Source: Antrodiella citrinella
Lineage: Eukaryota; Basidiomycota; Agaricomycetes; Polyporales; Steccherinaceae
Reading direction: 5' to 3'
NCBI GenBank assembly: GCA_004802725.1
Contig: SGPM01000258.1
Coordinates: 1 to 39,782, forward strand
Length of the DNA: 39,782 nucleotides
Shown: one piece after another, positions 1 through 9,883 of the stretch
Layout: the number at the start of each line of letters is the position of its first letter
Numbering within the stretch: position 1 is the stretch's first letter
The notes under the pieces: generated by a model
The model's database searches: none
What the model was told of the DNA's origin: nothing
What the model saw: only the letters and a program-made list of their open reading frames with translations
Program-made: the position numbers and the translations under genes

Positions 1-841
1 CCGTCCGAAACGTAGTTCCCGTTCCCTCACTGTAAGTGCTCAATATTTTTGGGCTAGGTTTAGTGGGGTCGTACCTCCCACATTGCCTTCAGTTTGGGTG
101 AGGTTCAGTGTAGTGTAGCTACAATGTTGTTATTTCGAACCCAGAATGCTAACCCTAATATTATTATATGTAGAGTCTAGGGTTTACTTGCCGAAAAGGT
201 TTCTCAACTTCAGTTTCTGGACTCTCATCGGCCTCCATCAGCGGCCGCACTGCTCATCCGCGCCACCACTCATTTACTCTGGCAGCCGAAAAGTGGATGA
301 AAGTGGGTGGCCATTTTTGAGCAGCCCTATTGCGTTCTTCTGCCTTCTGCCTCGAGCTCTCTGTATACAGGTACGTGTTTTGTTGATCTATCTCGACAAC
401 GCGTATACTGATCTGGATCAAGATCAATGAATATTCCACTCAATCTTACTGTACCCGACGGATCTCACACCATGCATTCTGTGAGTCGTCACTGGTCAGC
501 CACTGGTGGCATAACCACAAAAATCGAACCAGTTCTCACGAGACAATTTGTGGTTCAGCATACTCGTGCCCAGGATACGATTCCACAAGGGCAGATAGGT
601 CGTGAGTGCCCATACGATTAGCCCGCATTATGCGCCGCACTGACAGCTGCTACGCAGTCGAGGATGAACGTCTTCATGGTCCCTTGAATACACCGATATT
701 TGACAAGCCACCGGAGGCTCCTATCGGGCGGGACGTGTCCATGCCTCAGACCTCGTTGTCTGATATTCAATGTGAGTTGGTCAGTATGTCTCGTCGTGGC
801 AAACTCCCGTTCTAGCTTATATGACTGTACGACCACTGCAG
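1..841. other. Left-edge stretch without a confident gene
   Basis: No recognisable protein domain or RNA gene was found. Short open frames occur on both strands. One at about 606-775 (+) could be the low-complexity linker upstream of the decayed kinase that starts at 842: a possible intron donor at about 775 (gtgagt) pairs with the acceptor just before 842. This is only a possibility, because the translated linker resembles nothing I recognise. Confidence 0.4.
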
Positions 842-1885
842 CTGTCTTTCGATGGGTACACGGCGAACGCATTGGCGAGGGTACATACCACAAAGTGTAT
901 CTCGCGATTAACTCTACTTCGGGAGAAATAATGGCGGTCAAACAGGTGGAAACAGCTAGAAATAGTGAAAACATACGTCAGGTCGAAATGCTAAAGTGAG
1001 TGAGCGAAATATGGAAAGACCTTGATCACCCGCATATTGTGGCATATCTTGGCTGTGAGGAGACACCGAATTTCTTAAGCATGTGATTAGTCAACCGCCG
1101 TATGGTCCGCCTATCTACTGACAACCGCATCTAGCTTTTTATAATATGTTCCTGGTGGCACTATAGCCAGTGTACTGAGGAAGTTCGGTAAGTTCGACGA
1201 CCAAGTCACCAAGTCTTTCACAAGCCAGATCCTTCTCGGGCTAGAGTATCTCCATTCTCGAGGTATTGCATATGGAGTGAGTGATCCCCCTCACGGTGAT
1301 CATGACCTGTTGACATTCACGTTAGGACCTCAACCCAAGTAGTGTTCTAGTAGATACGTCCGGGATCTGCAAATTATTCCATTGCGGTATTCCTTCAAGG
1401 GATGCTAACATCATGGTGGCCGCATTCTATTTGGCACCTGAGCTTATTAACAACACGAAAGAAGACCGCAATGTATACCACACACAAGTTGACATTTAGC
1501 GTCTTGGATGTGTTGTAGCGGAGATGTGGACAGGTGAGAAACCTTGGAACGGGTGGGAGGCAATGGCAGTATTACTACTACTTGCCGTAAGTTTTTTAGT
1601 ATGCCGGCCGCGGTTCTCATGGCATCACCTCACAAACTTTCCGCGTAGACGTGCAAGGGAGCAATCCCACCTATACCAGCTGACGTGTCACTCTCACCAT
1701 TAGGGGACGAATTCCGTCAGTTGTACTTCACTTGGTGCGTTCACGTTCGTATTCACATATCAACGTAATTGCTCATTCGACCACGCTTATGCAGCGATCC
1801 AAATGAGCGGCCTGCTGCATCCGTATTGCTACAACATCCATATCTCGTTCTTCAGCCTGACTGGACGTTCAATGGTTTCAATTGA
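842..1885 (+). pseudogene. Decayed MAPKKK (Bck1/Ste11-type) protein kinase
   Basis: Conceptual translation with short introns removed follows a fungal MAPK-kinase-kinase catalytic domain from the glycine loop (GERIGEGTYHKVYLA) and the lysine strand (AVKQVE) through HPHIVAYLG, YVPGG, LLGLEYLHSRGI, APELINN, RLGCVVAEMWTG and a final NERPAASVLLQHPYL. Three in-frame stops interrupt it: TGA at 997-999, TAA at 1142-1144 (where family members have Glu before YVPGG) and TAG at 1497-1499 (where family members have the Trp of DIWSLG). Catalytic motifs are also lost: HRDLK reads as YGDLN and DFG as HCG. The third glycine of the loop is His. The N-terminal regulatory part is missing. Intron borders still look normal, so this is an old gene copy that decayed in place, not a retrocopy. 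A functional kinase is excluded. Confidence 0.85.
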
Positions 1886-2033
1886 TTGTAATATACGGCA
1901 TGCACGGAATGTCCAAAGTCAATACCCATGCGAATGTCCTTGGAAACGACCGTAAAATCACCATGATGTCGTCAGATTCGTTCAGACGATTGATGCAACA
2001 GGGGCAAATCCGACGCCTGTAGAGACGTCAAGG

Positions 2034-3657
2034 TCAGCAATGTTGCACGAGGATCGTACACTCACGATGTTTCTCCATATCGTAGACGGTGTACACACTC
2101 TCCAACCACTTCTGGCCGAGAGCATACCTACCCCGACCACCAGAGGTGATCCAGGTGTAAGTTGCTTCGCCGACGGTGAGATTCAGCCCAGCGTAGGCAC
2201 CCTTTGGAATCAGATACTTCGCAGGAGGGATCGAGTACGTTTGTTTTCCGAGTTGCATGGTGAATGAGGGTAGGTCTTTCTGTGTCACATTAGCGGGAAA
2301 TGTGATGAGACCGCCGAGAGGACCACTGGCTATAACATCGCCTCCGGGGACACTGTTCATGACGGCAATGAACGCATCACTAGAAGCTACTCAGCCAACA
2401 GACGGGTCCATTATGTCTGTGTGACTTACAAAGGAAGGCCGAAAGGAAGTACGCCAGTATCTGAACGAGCAGGTGCCACATCTGGTACAAGGACCTGATT
2501 ACCAAATTTCAGACTGGTGACCTACAAATTGTTAGGACAAGTTACAAAGCGAATTACGAGGCATACAAGCTCACATTGAACTCCCAGTGAAAATTGTAGG
2601 GCTCAAGCTGAGGAATCCAGTCAATGTTGCCTAGACTCAACTCAGCTCCCGATGGTCCATACAGCACCCAAACTTAGGGAAGCTCACCTCGAAACTTGCT
2701 TTGGTCAACACCACCGAAAGTGATCTCTCCGTGTCCAACTTCTTTACCTGTTGCCTTATCTAGTCCATTGATGTAGATGCCAAAAACGGGTTTGTCGATG
2801 GTGCCTTCTGCGACGAGGTTCTCCACGAAGGTAGGTGTGCTCTCATCGCTGCTGAATATTTGACCGGCATTGGAGCCTGAAGGCCCCAGACCAACTACAG
2901 AAAAAAATTGAGTCCGAATACTGATAAAATAAGCCGATTTACGCACGGATGCCATCAATAGGGTATACCAGGCCAAAGCCCGAGGTGTCGTTGGAGGCAC
3001 CTATGATTTGGGATTTGACCGTGGCATCACCAATGGTGACCTTGTCCGTGTAAGCACGCCCCGAAACGCCTCCGGCGCCATACTGAACACCGAAATCCGC
3101 AAGACTAGGGAGGTTGCCTGCGTCAATAAACTGCACCAATGATCGGAACGCGATGCGACTTACTCATGAGAGTTGCGGCCTGGTTTATAGGCCTTCTGTC
3201 CACCTAGCCAAATAATAGCACTACCAGTGTCGATCAAGACCTTCTTGAAAGTCTGACCGTCACCAGCCTTGACTGTTAGCAGGTGTGGCTATATGATGAG
3301 CGACGGATCTACCGAAGATACGAAGTCCAAGGCGACGTACCTGTAACGAGAGGCTTCAATACAGCATTGCTCGTTATGGCATCGATGGTGTGACCTACGT
3401 CAGAGTTTAATAAGTACTGTTTCGAGAAGTAGGCATCGAATGAAGATGTCTTGCCTCTCTTCAAGCTATTACTGCCGTTATCGGGAGCTCTATGAACGAA
3501 ATTTATGTCAGCAGGAGTATGCTGCTATAACTTGAACTAGGCACACGGACAGATAAGACGCGAAAGCAGCCGTCACAATTTTCGGCTCAGTGGTGGGAAG
3601 AGCAGCCGAAGTGGTGGCTGCGAGGCATGCAGTGAGTACTTGAACGAGACGATGCAT
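2034..3657 (-). CDS. Secreted pepsin-like aspartic peptidase (family A1), possible frame lesion
   Basis: Endopeptidase of the polyporopepsin type, expected to cleave proteins outside the cell at acid pH. The start at 3657 gives a signal peptide (MHRLVQVLTACLAATTSAA), followed by a propeptide ending near LKRGK. The first catalytic motif is intact (VLIDTGSAIIWLG, about 3210-3245), the flap region reads FGVQYGAGG, and the second catalytic motif is SDTGV (about 2480). The C-terminus has the typical WLESVYTVYD. About seven exons can be traced with GT-AG borders. Oddity: after KAYKPGRNSHE the only good donor (3163-3162) leaves phase 2, while the only good acceptor (exon starting at 3130) needs phase 0, so one base is missing. 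This could be a sequencing error, an unusual splice site or an early pseudogene lesion. The second motif lacks the usual DTGTT extension. Confidence 0.8.
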
Positions 3658-3799
3658 CTAGTAAACGATGTTTAGCCGCATACTTGTGAGAGGAAAAAGA
3701 GAAGCAGATAATCACCTTTAAGACGATGAGAACCGACAGGTTGTTTGTAAGTGCGGATGTTAAGTCTAACGAAGACCATCGAGTAGAGGGACATCATCC

Positions 3800-3805
3800 T
3801 TTATA
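3800..3805 (-). promoter_or_regulatory. TATA-like box of the aspartic peptidase gene
   Basis: TATAAA on the minus strand, about 145 bases upstream of the peptidase start codon at 3657, within the 466-base divergent interval shared with the gene at 4124. The distance allows a 5' leader of roughly 110 bases. The motif alone is weak evidence. Confidence 0.35.
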
Positions 3806-4123
3806 CCTGACACTCTGATTTGTCGGTCAGAGGCCACCGTTAGGCAGAGTCAGGCTTGGATTGCTCGGCCCTCCGAGAATACACGAGACCGACTTTCGCT
3901 ATCTCCTAACGGCAAGCATCGTCTTTCGCCCGTCGGGATAGCTGGTGGCTACCCAAGCTTGGCAGGACATGGTGGAAGTGACGAGACTTGCTAGAGATCG
4001 CATCGCCAGCACCAACTTGGCCAAACACGATCACCTGACCGCGTCGCAAATGCAAGCGCCCGAACATAGATCAGCGCGTCAGGCAGGTCCATCTTAAACA
4101 TTCACCACACTACTATCGTACTC

Positions 4124-4788
4124 ATGGCTCACAGAATGCTCGAAAATCCACCATTTCTATACGATGTCGCTCATTACTTGAAATTTAACATGCATCCGAC
4201 AGTCCCCGGATTTAATATGCCCCTGGCGGGCCCGTCGGTCAACGCACCAGCCTTCACGCTTCTGGTGCTGCTATCAACGCTTCTACTCGGCCTGGTGTTT
4301 TTCGCCTCCGTACGTCTTGCGAAATCGGTGAGTCCCAAAGATACCCATTGGAACATAAGCATCTGACAATACGCACTTCAGCGTCAAGTATTTGCCGGCG
4401 CTGCCAGCGACCCACACCGGTCGCTATTAGCCGATGTCAACAGTCAGCGACGGGACAAGTTCGAGAAATTGTACTTGGATGCACGTCGCCGATTTCAATC
4501 TTTACAGCTGCGTCACGATGTTCGGATCAACATCGTTATATATGCCTGAAATGTGTCTGACTTAGAACGTACTAGGAACAAATCGAGGTTCTACTCGATG
4601 AACGACTTGCGAACGCCGTCATTGTTAGAAAGCTATCGGAATACCAAGACAGATGCCATCAACTGCGTCGACAACTGTCGTTGTCACGATCCGATAGACG
4701 CATCAGGGATGGACGTGTGACGCTCGTCGACGAGACGTGCACAGATATTAGTCGTCTGGGTGCCGTTGAGATCGCTCAGCGAGCCTAG
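4124..4788 (+). CDS. Small single-pass membrane protein with coiled coil
   Basis: Three exons (4124-4327, 4382-4519, 4576-4788) join in phase to give 184 residues. No enzyme family is recognised. Residues about 42-62 (FTLLVLLSTLLLGLVFFASV) form one strongly hydrophobic segment, preceded by a 40-residue N-terminus and followed by a basic, helix-prone C-terminal part rich in Arg, Leu and Gln (EQIEVLLDERLANAVIVRKL, LRRQLSLSRSD) that looks like a coiled coil. There is no signal peptide, so type III or tail-proximal membrane insertion with the coil in the cytosol is inferred. The second intron is deduced from GT-AG borders at 4520-4575; without it the frame stops at a TGA. It could be a lineage-specific orphan. 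Confidence 0.6.
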
Positions 4789-5099
4789 GGAGTAGGAGGA
4801 GAGGTGTAAGGACTCGTTGTATAGAAACGAGTCCACCAGCGCACTCGACGCGACGAGTCGTCTTCGAGGGCGTGTGTCGAATAGAGAAATATAGGAATGA
4901 ATAGCGAACGAGCTCTACGATTTGTAGGCTCGGTCGCGAGAAGTTCTATGTCTTCGTATACCCCGTTCGTCTCACCGGAGAGCTGAGCTCGGGCGAACGA
5001 TGTGTGGGTAATGTTGAAGATAATATTAGCGCTCTCCTTCGTGGCGCGTTACTACGTTACTCTACGTGACTAATCGTGACCGACGACTACGTCGATACC
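4789..5099. other. CGA-rich intergenic stretch with a strong hairpin
   Basis: No gene is seen. A perfect 9-base inverted repeat with a 7-base loop (4810-4818 and 4826-4834) lies 22 bases beyond the stop of the membrane-protein gene, so it would sit in its 3' untranslated region. The rest is rich in TCG/CGA words. The segment begins with TGT near 4806, which could mark an LTR fragment, but no matching ACA end or target-site duplication was found. Confidence 0.35.
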
Positions 5100-5560
5100 T
5101 CGTGAGTCCATTATATCCTCCATACCTGGTTACAAAGCGTACAGTAGCGACTGTACCCAGAGGACGGAGATGCTCGGTCCTGTCCATTCAGTAGAAGCTT
5201 GAGCTTCGACGGAACGGCCAGTGACGATATTATTGATGGAATCGAGGATAGCTGAAGAAAGACTTGTGCCTTGAGATTGGGATCCTGACTGAGGTCAGAG
5301 AGCGTCATGCTTGCCACGGTGGCCACGACGGCCGAAAAGAGACCAGTGATGATGGCCAGCTCGACTAGAACGACTTGTGGTTCACAAAGAGGGTGGAATT
5401 GTCCATATCTTCCCGGTACCTCTTCAAGAGGCTGCCATCGTATTCACCGGCCTTGACTTTGTATCTATTCCAGAGGCGCGTCCATTTGTCTGCGATGTGC
5501 TGAGGCACAATAGACTTCTGCAACGTGCCCAAAATCTCCTATAGGGTAGACAGAGCCTCT
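5100..5560 (-). pseudogene. Frameshifted DUF6535-like membrane protein remnant
   Basis: Pieces in three reading frames line up with the basidiomycete DUF6535 pattern (W..Y..EA..YD....R.R.DMD, then an AGLFSAV membrane helix, then a D.N segment). Seen here are TRLWNRYKVKAGEYDGSLLK and REDMDNS in one frame (about 5430-5545), ELAIITGLFSAVVATV with DLSQDPN in a second (about 5260-5365), and ILDSINNIVTGRSVEAQAS with SISVLWVQSLLYAL in a third (about 5120-5250). At least two frameshifts separate them and no introns explain the changes. The function of intact members is unknown. The family name is from memory of the motif, so moderately sure. Confidence 0.55.
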
Positions 5561-6339
5561 GCGTATCTGGCATAGGGAGAATGAGACAAGTGAAAAGGTT
5601 GAGTATCGCACTCACTCAGTTGCACGTTGGTCCTTCGGAGACTCGTGATGGCTTATTTAAGGCATAACGTCGCGTCCTGATCCTTTCTATGGCTTATGTC
5701 TGAGCCAGCCGTAGTCGTATGTAGACTGACTACATGTTTGCTGACAGCAGGGAGAAGGAGCACACGGGAGATGAGCTGGCTAGTGGGCGAAGGAAAGAAC
5801 TGGAAGCCAGGCACTGTGCAGTGGCCTATATGTCAGGCAAGACTGTGGGTGAGGTATATGCCTCGCGAGATACGAAGAACATCCCTCTCGTGCATATCTC
5901 TGCGGAGAGACAGAACGAGCATTTCGTTTCATTCACTGACAGCCTTGCACCATGCATACGTCAAAGAAAAAAGCCGGCACGACATTCAATCACTGCGAAG
6001 TACTGTCAGCTACAATTGGGTACGATGATCAAGAGACGCACTGCGAATTTCATGAGAGGTTCAACTGGTAGTGGCCACCACTCGGGCAATGGGCAATGAC
6101 AGTGGACTCAAGACGGATTGAGTGTCCAATAACGACACTTATCTTCTTTCCTCCGACATGTCCCTGATAGAGGGTATGCCTCTTTGATTCGAATGCAGCG
6201 GACGGACTCGTGCTTTGAAGTTCAATGCATTGATTTTTTTAATCAAAGGCTTCTCGTGGCTTGTATTAGTGAAGCAAGCACAAGAGGACGGTTCGGGACG
6301 GGAACAAATATAGAATATGGGAGGAGACACCAAGGGAAC
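5561..6339. other. Stretch without a recognisable gene
   Basis: Two overlapping open frames on the plus strand (5696-6028 and 5734-6099, about 110-120 codons) are present. Neither shows a known domain, signal peptide or convincing intron structure. The 5734 frame has an ordinary-looking acidic/basic composition at first (REKEHTGDELASGRRKELEA) and could be a worn-down exon, but I cannot support a gene call. Confidence 0.35.
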
Positions 6340-7214
6340 TCATGCCTTGTTCGTGACACCGAGCTTCACAGCAATATCCACCAACTGTGTGTTGTTGAAC
6401 AACCCTTCAGTCGGATACAGTCCCTTCGCAATAGCGAGAGCTGCTGCGCTCAGCTGCTCAGCTGAGATCATCAAGGATGGAGCGACAAATCTCAGGACCG
6501 GCGCCAGGACGCTCAATGCGACGTTCTCCATCCGCCCGCGCTGGTTTGGCGAGTCTTCAGGGTACCGCGACGAGGGGCGGAAGCCTCCTGGACGGATTAT
6601 GTGGGCCTGCATACCCGGTGTGGCTTCGCAGGTGGCTGCAAGTTCGTCCTCGGTGCGTTTCTATTCATTCAAAGAATAAGTCAACAAATGGACTGCGTGA
6701 AATGGAATAACACCAAAGCACCTTGACACGCGCCCACATCTGCTTGCTCGTATCCGCGCCCGTCCCACTGAGCCAAACAAACCGGAACGGCTGGTCCGCC
6801 GACCTCGCCGAGGCGAGATCCGCATCCTGCAATGCCTTCACCATTGCCATCGGACCCTCATACGTCAACCTCGTATAGTCCGTCTCATTCATCCCAATCG
6901 CACTCTTCCCCTGTGCCCATATGCACGCGTCGTGCTCGGCGATTTTGGTGACAAGGTCCAGAGAGTAGGACGTGAAGTCGGAGTGGATGATCGTTTCGGT
7001 CTTGGCAGCTGCATTCGGGGGCAGGACGGCCCAAGAGGGCATCTCCCGTCGGACGAGGAGGGTGATGCGGTCGACGGCTGGGTCGGCGACTGCAGCTCTG
7101 TAGATGTTCAGACCGGCTACATCAGAGCATCAAATGGTCAGTTATATTGTTCGGACTGTATACGGGGGGATTGCACGTACCTACACCCGTCGCTCCTGTG
7201 AGTAGAAGTCTCAT
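6340..7214 (-). CDS. NAD(P)-binding Rossmann-fold protein (NmrA/atypical SDR-like), copy 1
   Basis: Three exons (7214-7181, 7116-6722, 6660-6340) splice in phase to 249 residues. The N-terminus MRLLLTGATGVAG carries the GxxGxxG dinucleotide-binding loop of atypical short-chain dehydrogenases. It is followed by a LLVRREMPSW strand, DACIWAQGKS (the third strand), an FRFVWLSGTGAD segment and the C-terminal HIIRPGGFRPSSRYPED substrate-side region. The family (NmrA/YbjT-like, nucleoside-diphosphate-sugar epimerase-like) includes redox sensors and reductases; the substrate cannot be read from the sequence. There is no classical YxxxK triad, so a regulatory or non-enzymatic role is possible. A close paralogue with the same 34-base first exon and the same two intron positions lies at 32753-33682, so the two arose by gene duplication. 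Confidence 0.8.
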
Positions 7215-7934
7215 TTTTACGGATGGCAAACGGTAGGAATGTCGCGGGGTAACTGTACACTACCCATAAGGAAAGATATCGCGTTTATATATGCACGCAA
7301 CTTGAGGCTTTTTGAGGTGTGCGACGTGCGTATGAGGAGTCAGGACGGCATCAAGCCGTCGTCGCCGTTCGTATGAGTTTGTGGTAAAGTGTACGCGTCC
7401 CGCAGCGGCATACACTGAACAGTAAGCGTTCCATTCCATGGCAGGTGACTTGGTCTCATATAAAAATAGAAATACAGCTAAGCGACCACAACTTGAACGC
7501 ATCGGATTCTGTGGTTTTAGTTGCATAACGTCGAGAAGAAACGATGAGATGTCGAACGTTGAAGCTTTGAAGTTGTGTAGAGAGCGACGAACGGAGTTGA
7601 GCGGGGTAAGCAACCAGAAGAAAATTTAAAGCGTTACATGGCATCAGCCGCAGACGCGTTGAGTCGCCGTTGACCGATACCTTGCCGATACCATGAGTTT
7701 GCCATGAGTTCTGGCCCACCGAATCAATTAGGATGTCTACCGTTCTACCTCTCGTAAAGCACCATAGCATTCTTCAAGTTTGCGCAAGTTCAAATTCTAA
7801 TCATAGTTACAGCAAGTCAGCGTAGTGTTGCACTACCATAACATTACAAGTCTCCCGGGCCAACTCATCAAGCCTACTGAGTATATCATTCCAGATATCA
7901 TGACGCAGCAGATTGAGGGATTGAATACCCAAGC
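7215..7934. other. Intergenic region, nothing recognised
   Basis: This lies between the end of the aldehyde dehydrogenase gene and the start of the Rossmann-fold gene, both on the minus strand. Minus-strand open frames of about 100 codons (7260-7613, 7456-7770) have no recognisable domain and odd composition. They are treated as chance frames. Confidence 0.4.
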
Positions 7935-9833
7935 TCATGATTCAGGAATCTTGACGTGGGCCCCAGCGCTCATGATGGCATATTTCTCGTCGGAGTATGG
8001 CCGGTAGCGAGCTGCGAATATACCCTCGGCACTGCATACAATATACGAAAAGGATGGATCAATTTGGAGAGATTTACCAGGGATCGTGAAGGTACGTACG
8101 CTGCGGGCACATTGATTGAACTGCGACGGTGAGTGAAGGAGTCGAAGGAATCTTTGCCGTGATAAGCACCATCTGTAACAAATCGTCCTCATCAAGAAGA
8201 TATGAGGCAGGCACAGAGTGAGACTTACAGCCAGACTCGCCGAGGCCACCGAACGGCATTTCGTGGATGGAAAGATGTATAGTGGTATCATTGAAGATGA
8301 GCCCACCGCTGTTGGTCTCATTGACCACTGAACGAAAGTCAGTTAGTAACCATTCACTTGGGGTAAATGTAGCCTGCTTACATCTCTGCCTGGTCTCTTC
8401 GTTGTTGGTGAATGCATAGAGCACAAGAGGATGAGGCCTAACGAACGATCAGTCCTGGTCACATAGTGAAATCGCAAAGAATGGCACGACATACCGTTCG
8501 CCAATCAGTCGGATAGTTTCGTCAAGGTTCTCGACCTCGATGACAGGCAGCAATGGTCCGAAGATCTCTCTACAAGAAAGTGAAGTGAGTATACACAACA
8601 CCAACTTATTATCTGAATCTACGCACTCTTCCATCAACGAATCATCCGGCTTCACGCCTGCCACGACGGTGAGCGCAATTCTCTTGTTTGCATCCACGCC
8701 TCCGCCAACCAGAATCTCTCCCTTAGTTCTGTCCAGTAGCCCTTTGACGCGAGAGTGATGGAGTGGGTTAACGATGTTGCCCCATTGCGCTGAGGGATGC
8801 AATGCTGTGTCAGGGAAGAACGATGCATACACTTTCTTCACGGCTTCTTTGAATGCAGGTGCGAGGGAACGAGGAACGTAGACGTGGTCGGGAGAAACAC
8901 AAAGCTTCAAGCGCGGAAAATATGAGCACAAAATGGAAATGAATACAACTCCTCCCTGTACGTACCTGACCAGAGTTCTGGGATTTGCCAAAGAGCGTCC
9001 TTTTGGCAGCCAACTCCAGATCACAGCCCTCGTCGATGACAACGGGACTTTTACCACCAAGTTCCAACGTGACCGGAGTAAGCGTTTTGGCCGCAGCGCC
9101 AGCAATGATTCTTCCAATCTTGCCTCCTCCGGTGAAGAACATATGACCCCAGGGACGGCTGAGGAGATCTGTGGTTTCTTTCACGGCACCGTTCACGACT
9201 GCATAAGCCTCTGGATCGAGGTACTTCTCCACTAAACTCTTCATAAGAGCCGAGCATGCGGGCACGGCTTCCGAAGGCTTGAGCACTACAGGGCATCCAG
9301 CGGCAATGGCACCCACGAGCGGGTTGAACGTGATAATGAAGGGGTAGTTCCAGGGTCTGTTACAGTAATAATAGCAATTGGGATCAAGAATGCGCCATTC
9401 TGCATCAACACATAGACGTACGAGATGATCAGCGAGACGCCTTTAGGAACCTTGAATATAGTCGTATCCCATGAACTGCGCCATTCTTCTACCTTGGGCT
9501 TGTCTGGTGTAGTCCATTCGACCAGGCTCTCAGCCGCACGGAGGGCGGACCCCAGGACGGCTGAGACTTCGGCGATTGTAGTCTCTTGGCGTGGTTTCCC
9601 CAAATCCGCTAATTCAGCCTCTTCTATCGCGGTGCGATTGTCTTGCATCATACGGGCCAGCTGCAGGAGCTGCTGGCGACGGTATGCAATGGGACGGGTT
9701 TTCCCTTCCTTGAAGGTCTTCTGAAGCCGGGCATAGATCTGGGCAGAGTGTCAGCCAGAGAGCCTCGCGATTCATGAACAATGCAACTGACTTCGTCAAT
9801 CTCAGCCGAAGGGGTGTAATACAAAGTAGCCAT
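7935..9833 (-). CDS. Aldehyde dehydrogenase (class 3 / fatty-aldehyde type)
   Basis: Oxidises aldehydes to acids with NAD(P)+. About nine exons splice in phase from MATLYYTPSAEIDEIYARLQ to KIPES. Visible motifs are SPWNYPF (cofactor side), VLKPSEAVPACS, FFTGGGKIGR, the catalytic Glu in TLELGGKSP, the catalytic Cys in SGQ-LCVSPDHV (split by an intron), EIFGPLLPV, and MPFGGLGESGYGAYHGKDSF with the class 3 ending RYRPYSDEKYAIM. The lack of a C-terminal membrane anchor suggests a soluble enzyme. An in-frame ATG at 9866 would add 11 residues; 9833 is preferred because it matches the usual family N-terminus. All catalytic positions are intact and no lesion was found. Preferred substrates cannot be told from the sequence. 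Confidence 0.92.
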
Positions 9834-9877
9834 GATGGATGTGTGTTGAATGTGAATTTGCGTCACCGTTGAGAGAC

Positions 9878-9883
9878 TTTATA
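9878..9883 (-). promoter_or_regulatory. TATA-like box of the aldehyde dehydrogenase gene
   Basis: TATAAA on the minus strand 45 bases before the ATG at 9833. The short distance implies a very short leader and makes the ATG at 9866 unlikely to be transcribed, which supports the chosen start. Confidence 0.4.

Noticed and set aside
160..170. CCCTAAT-like words near the left edge as telomeric repeat
   Set aside because: Only one or two imperfect units are present.
5696..6099. Overlapping plus-strand frames as a possible gene
   Set aside because: No domain, no homologous motif and no supported introns; both frames open over the same bases.
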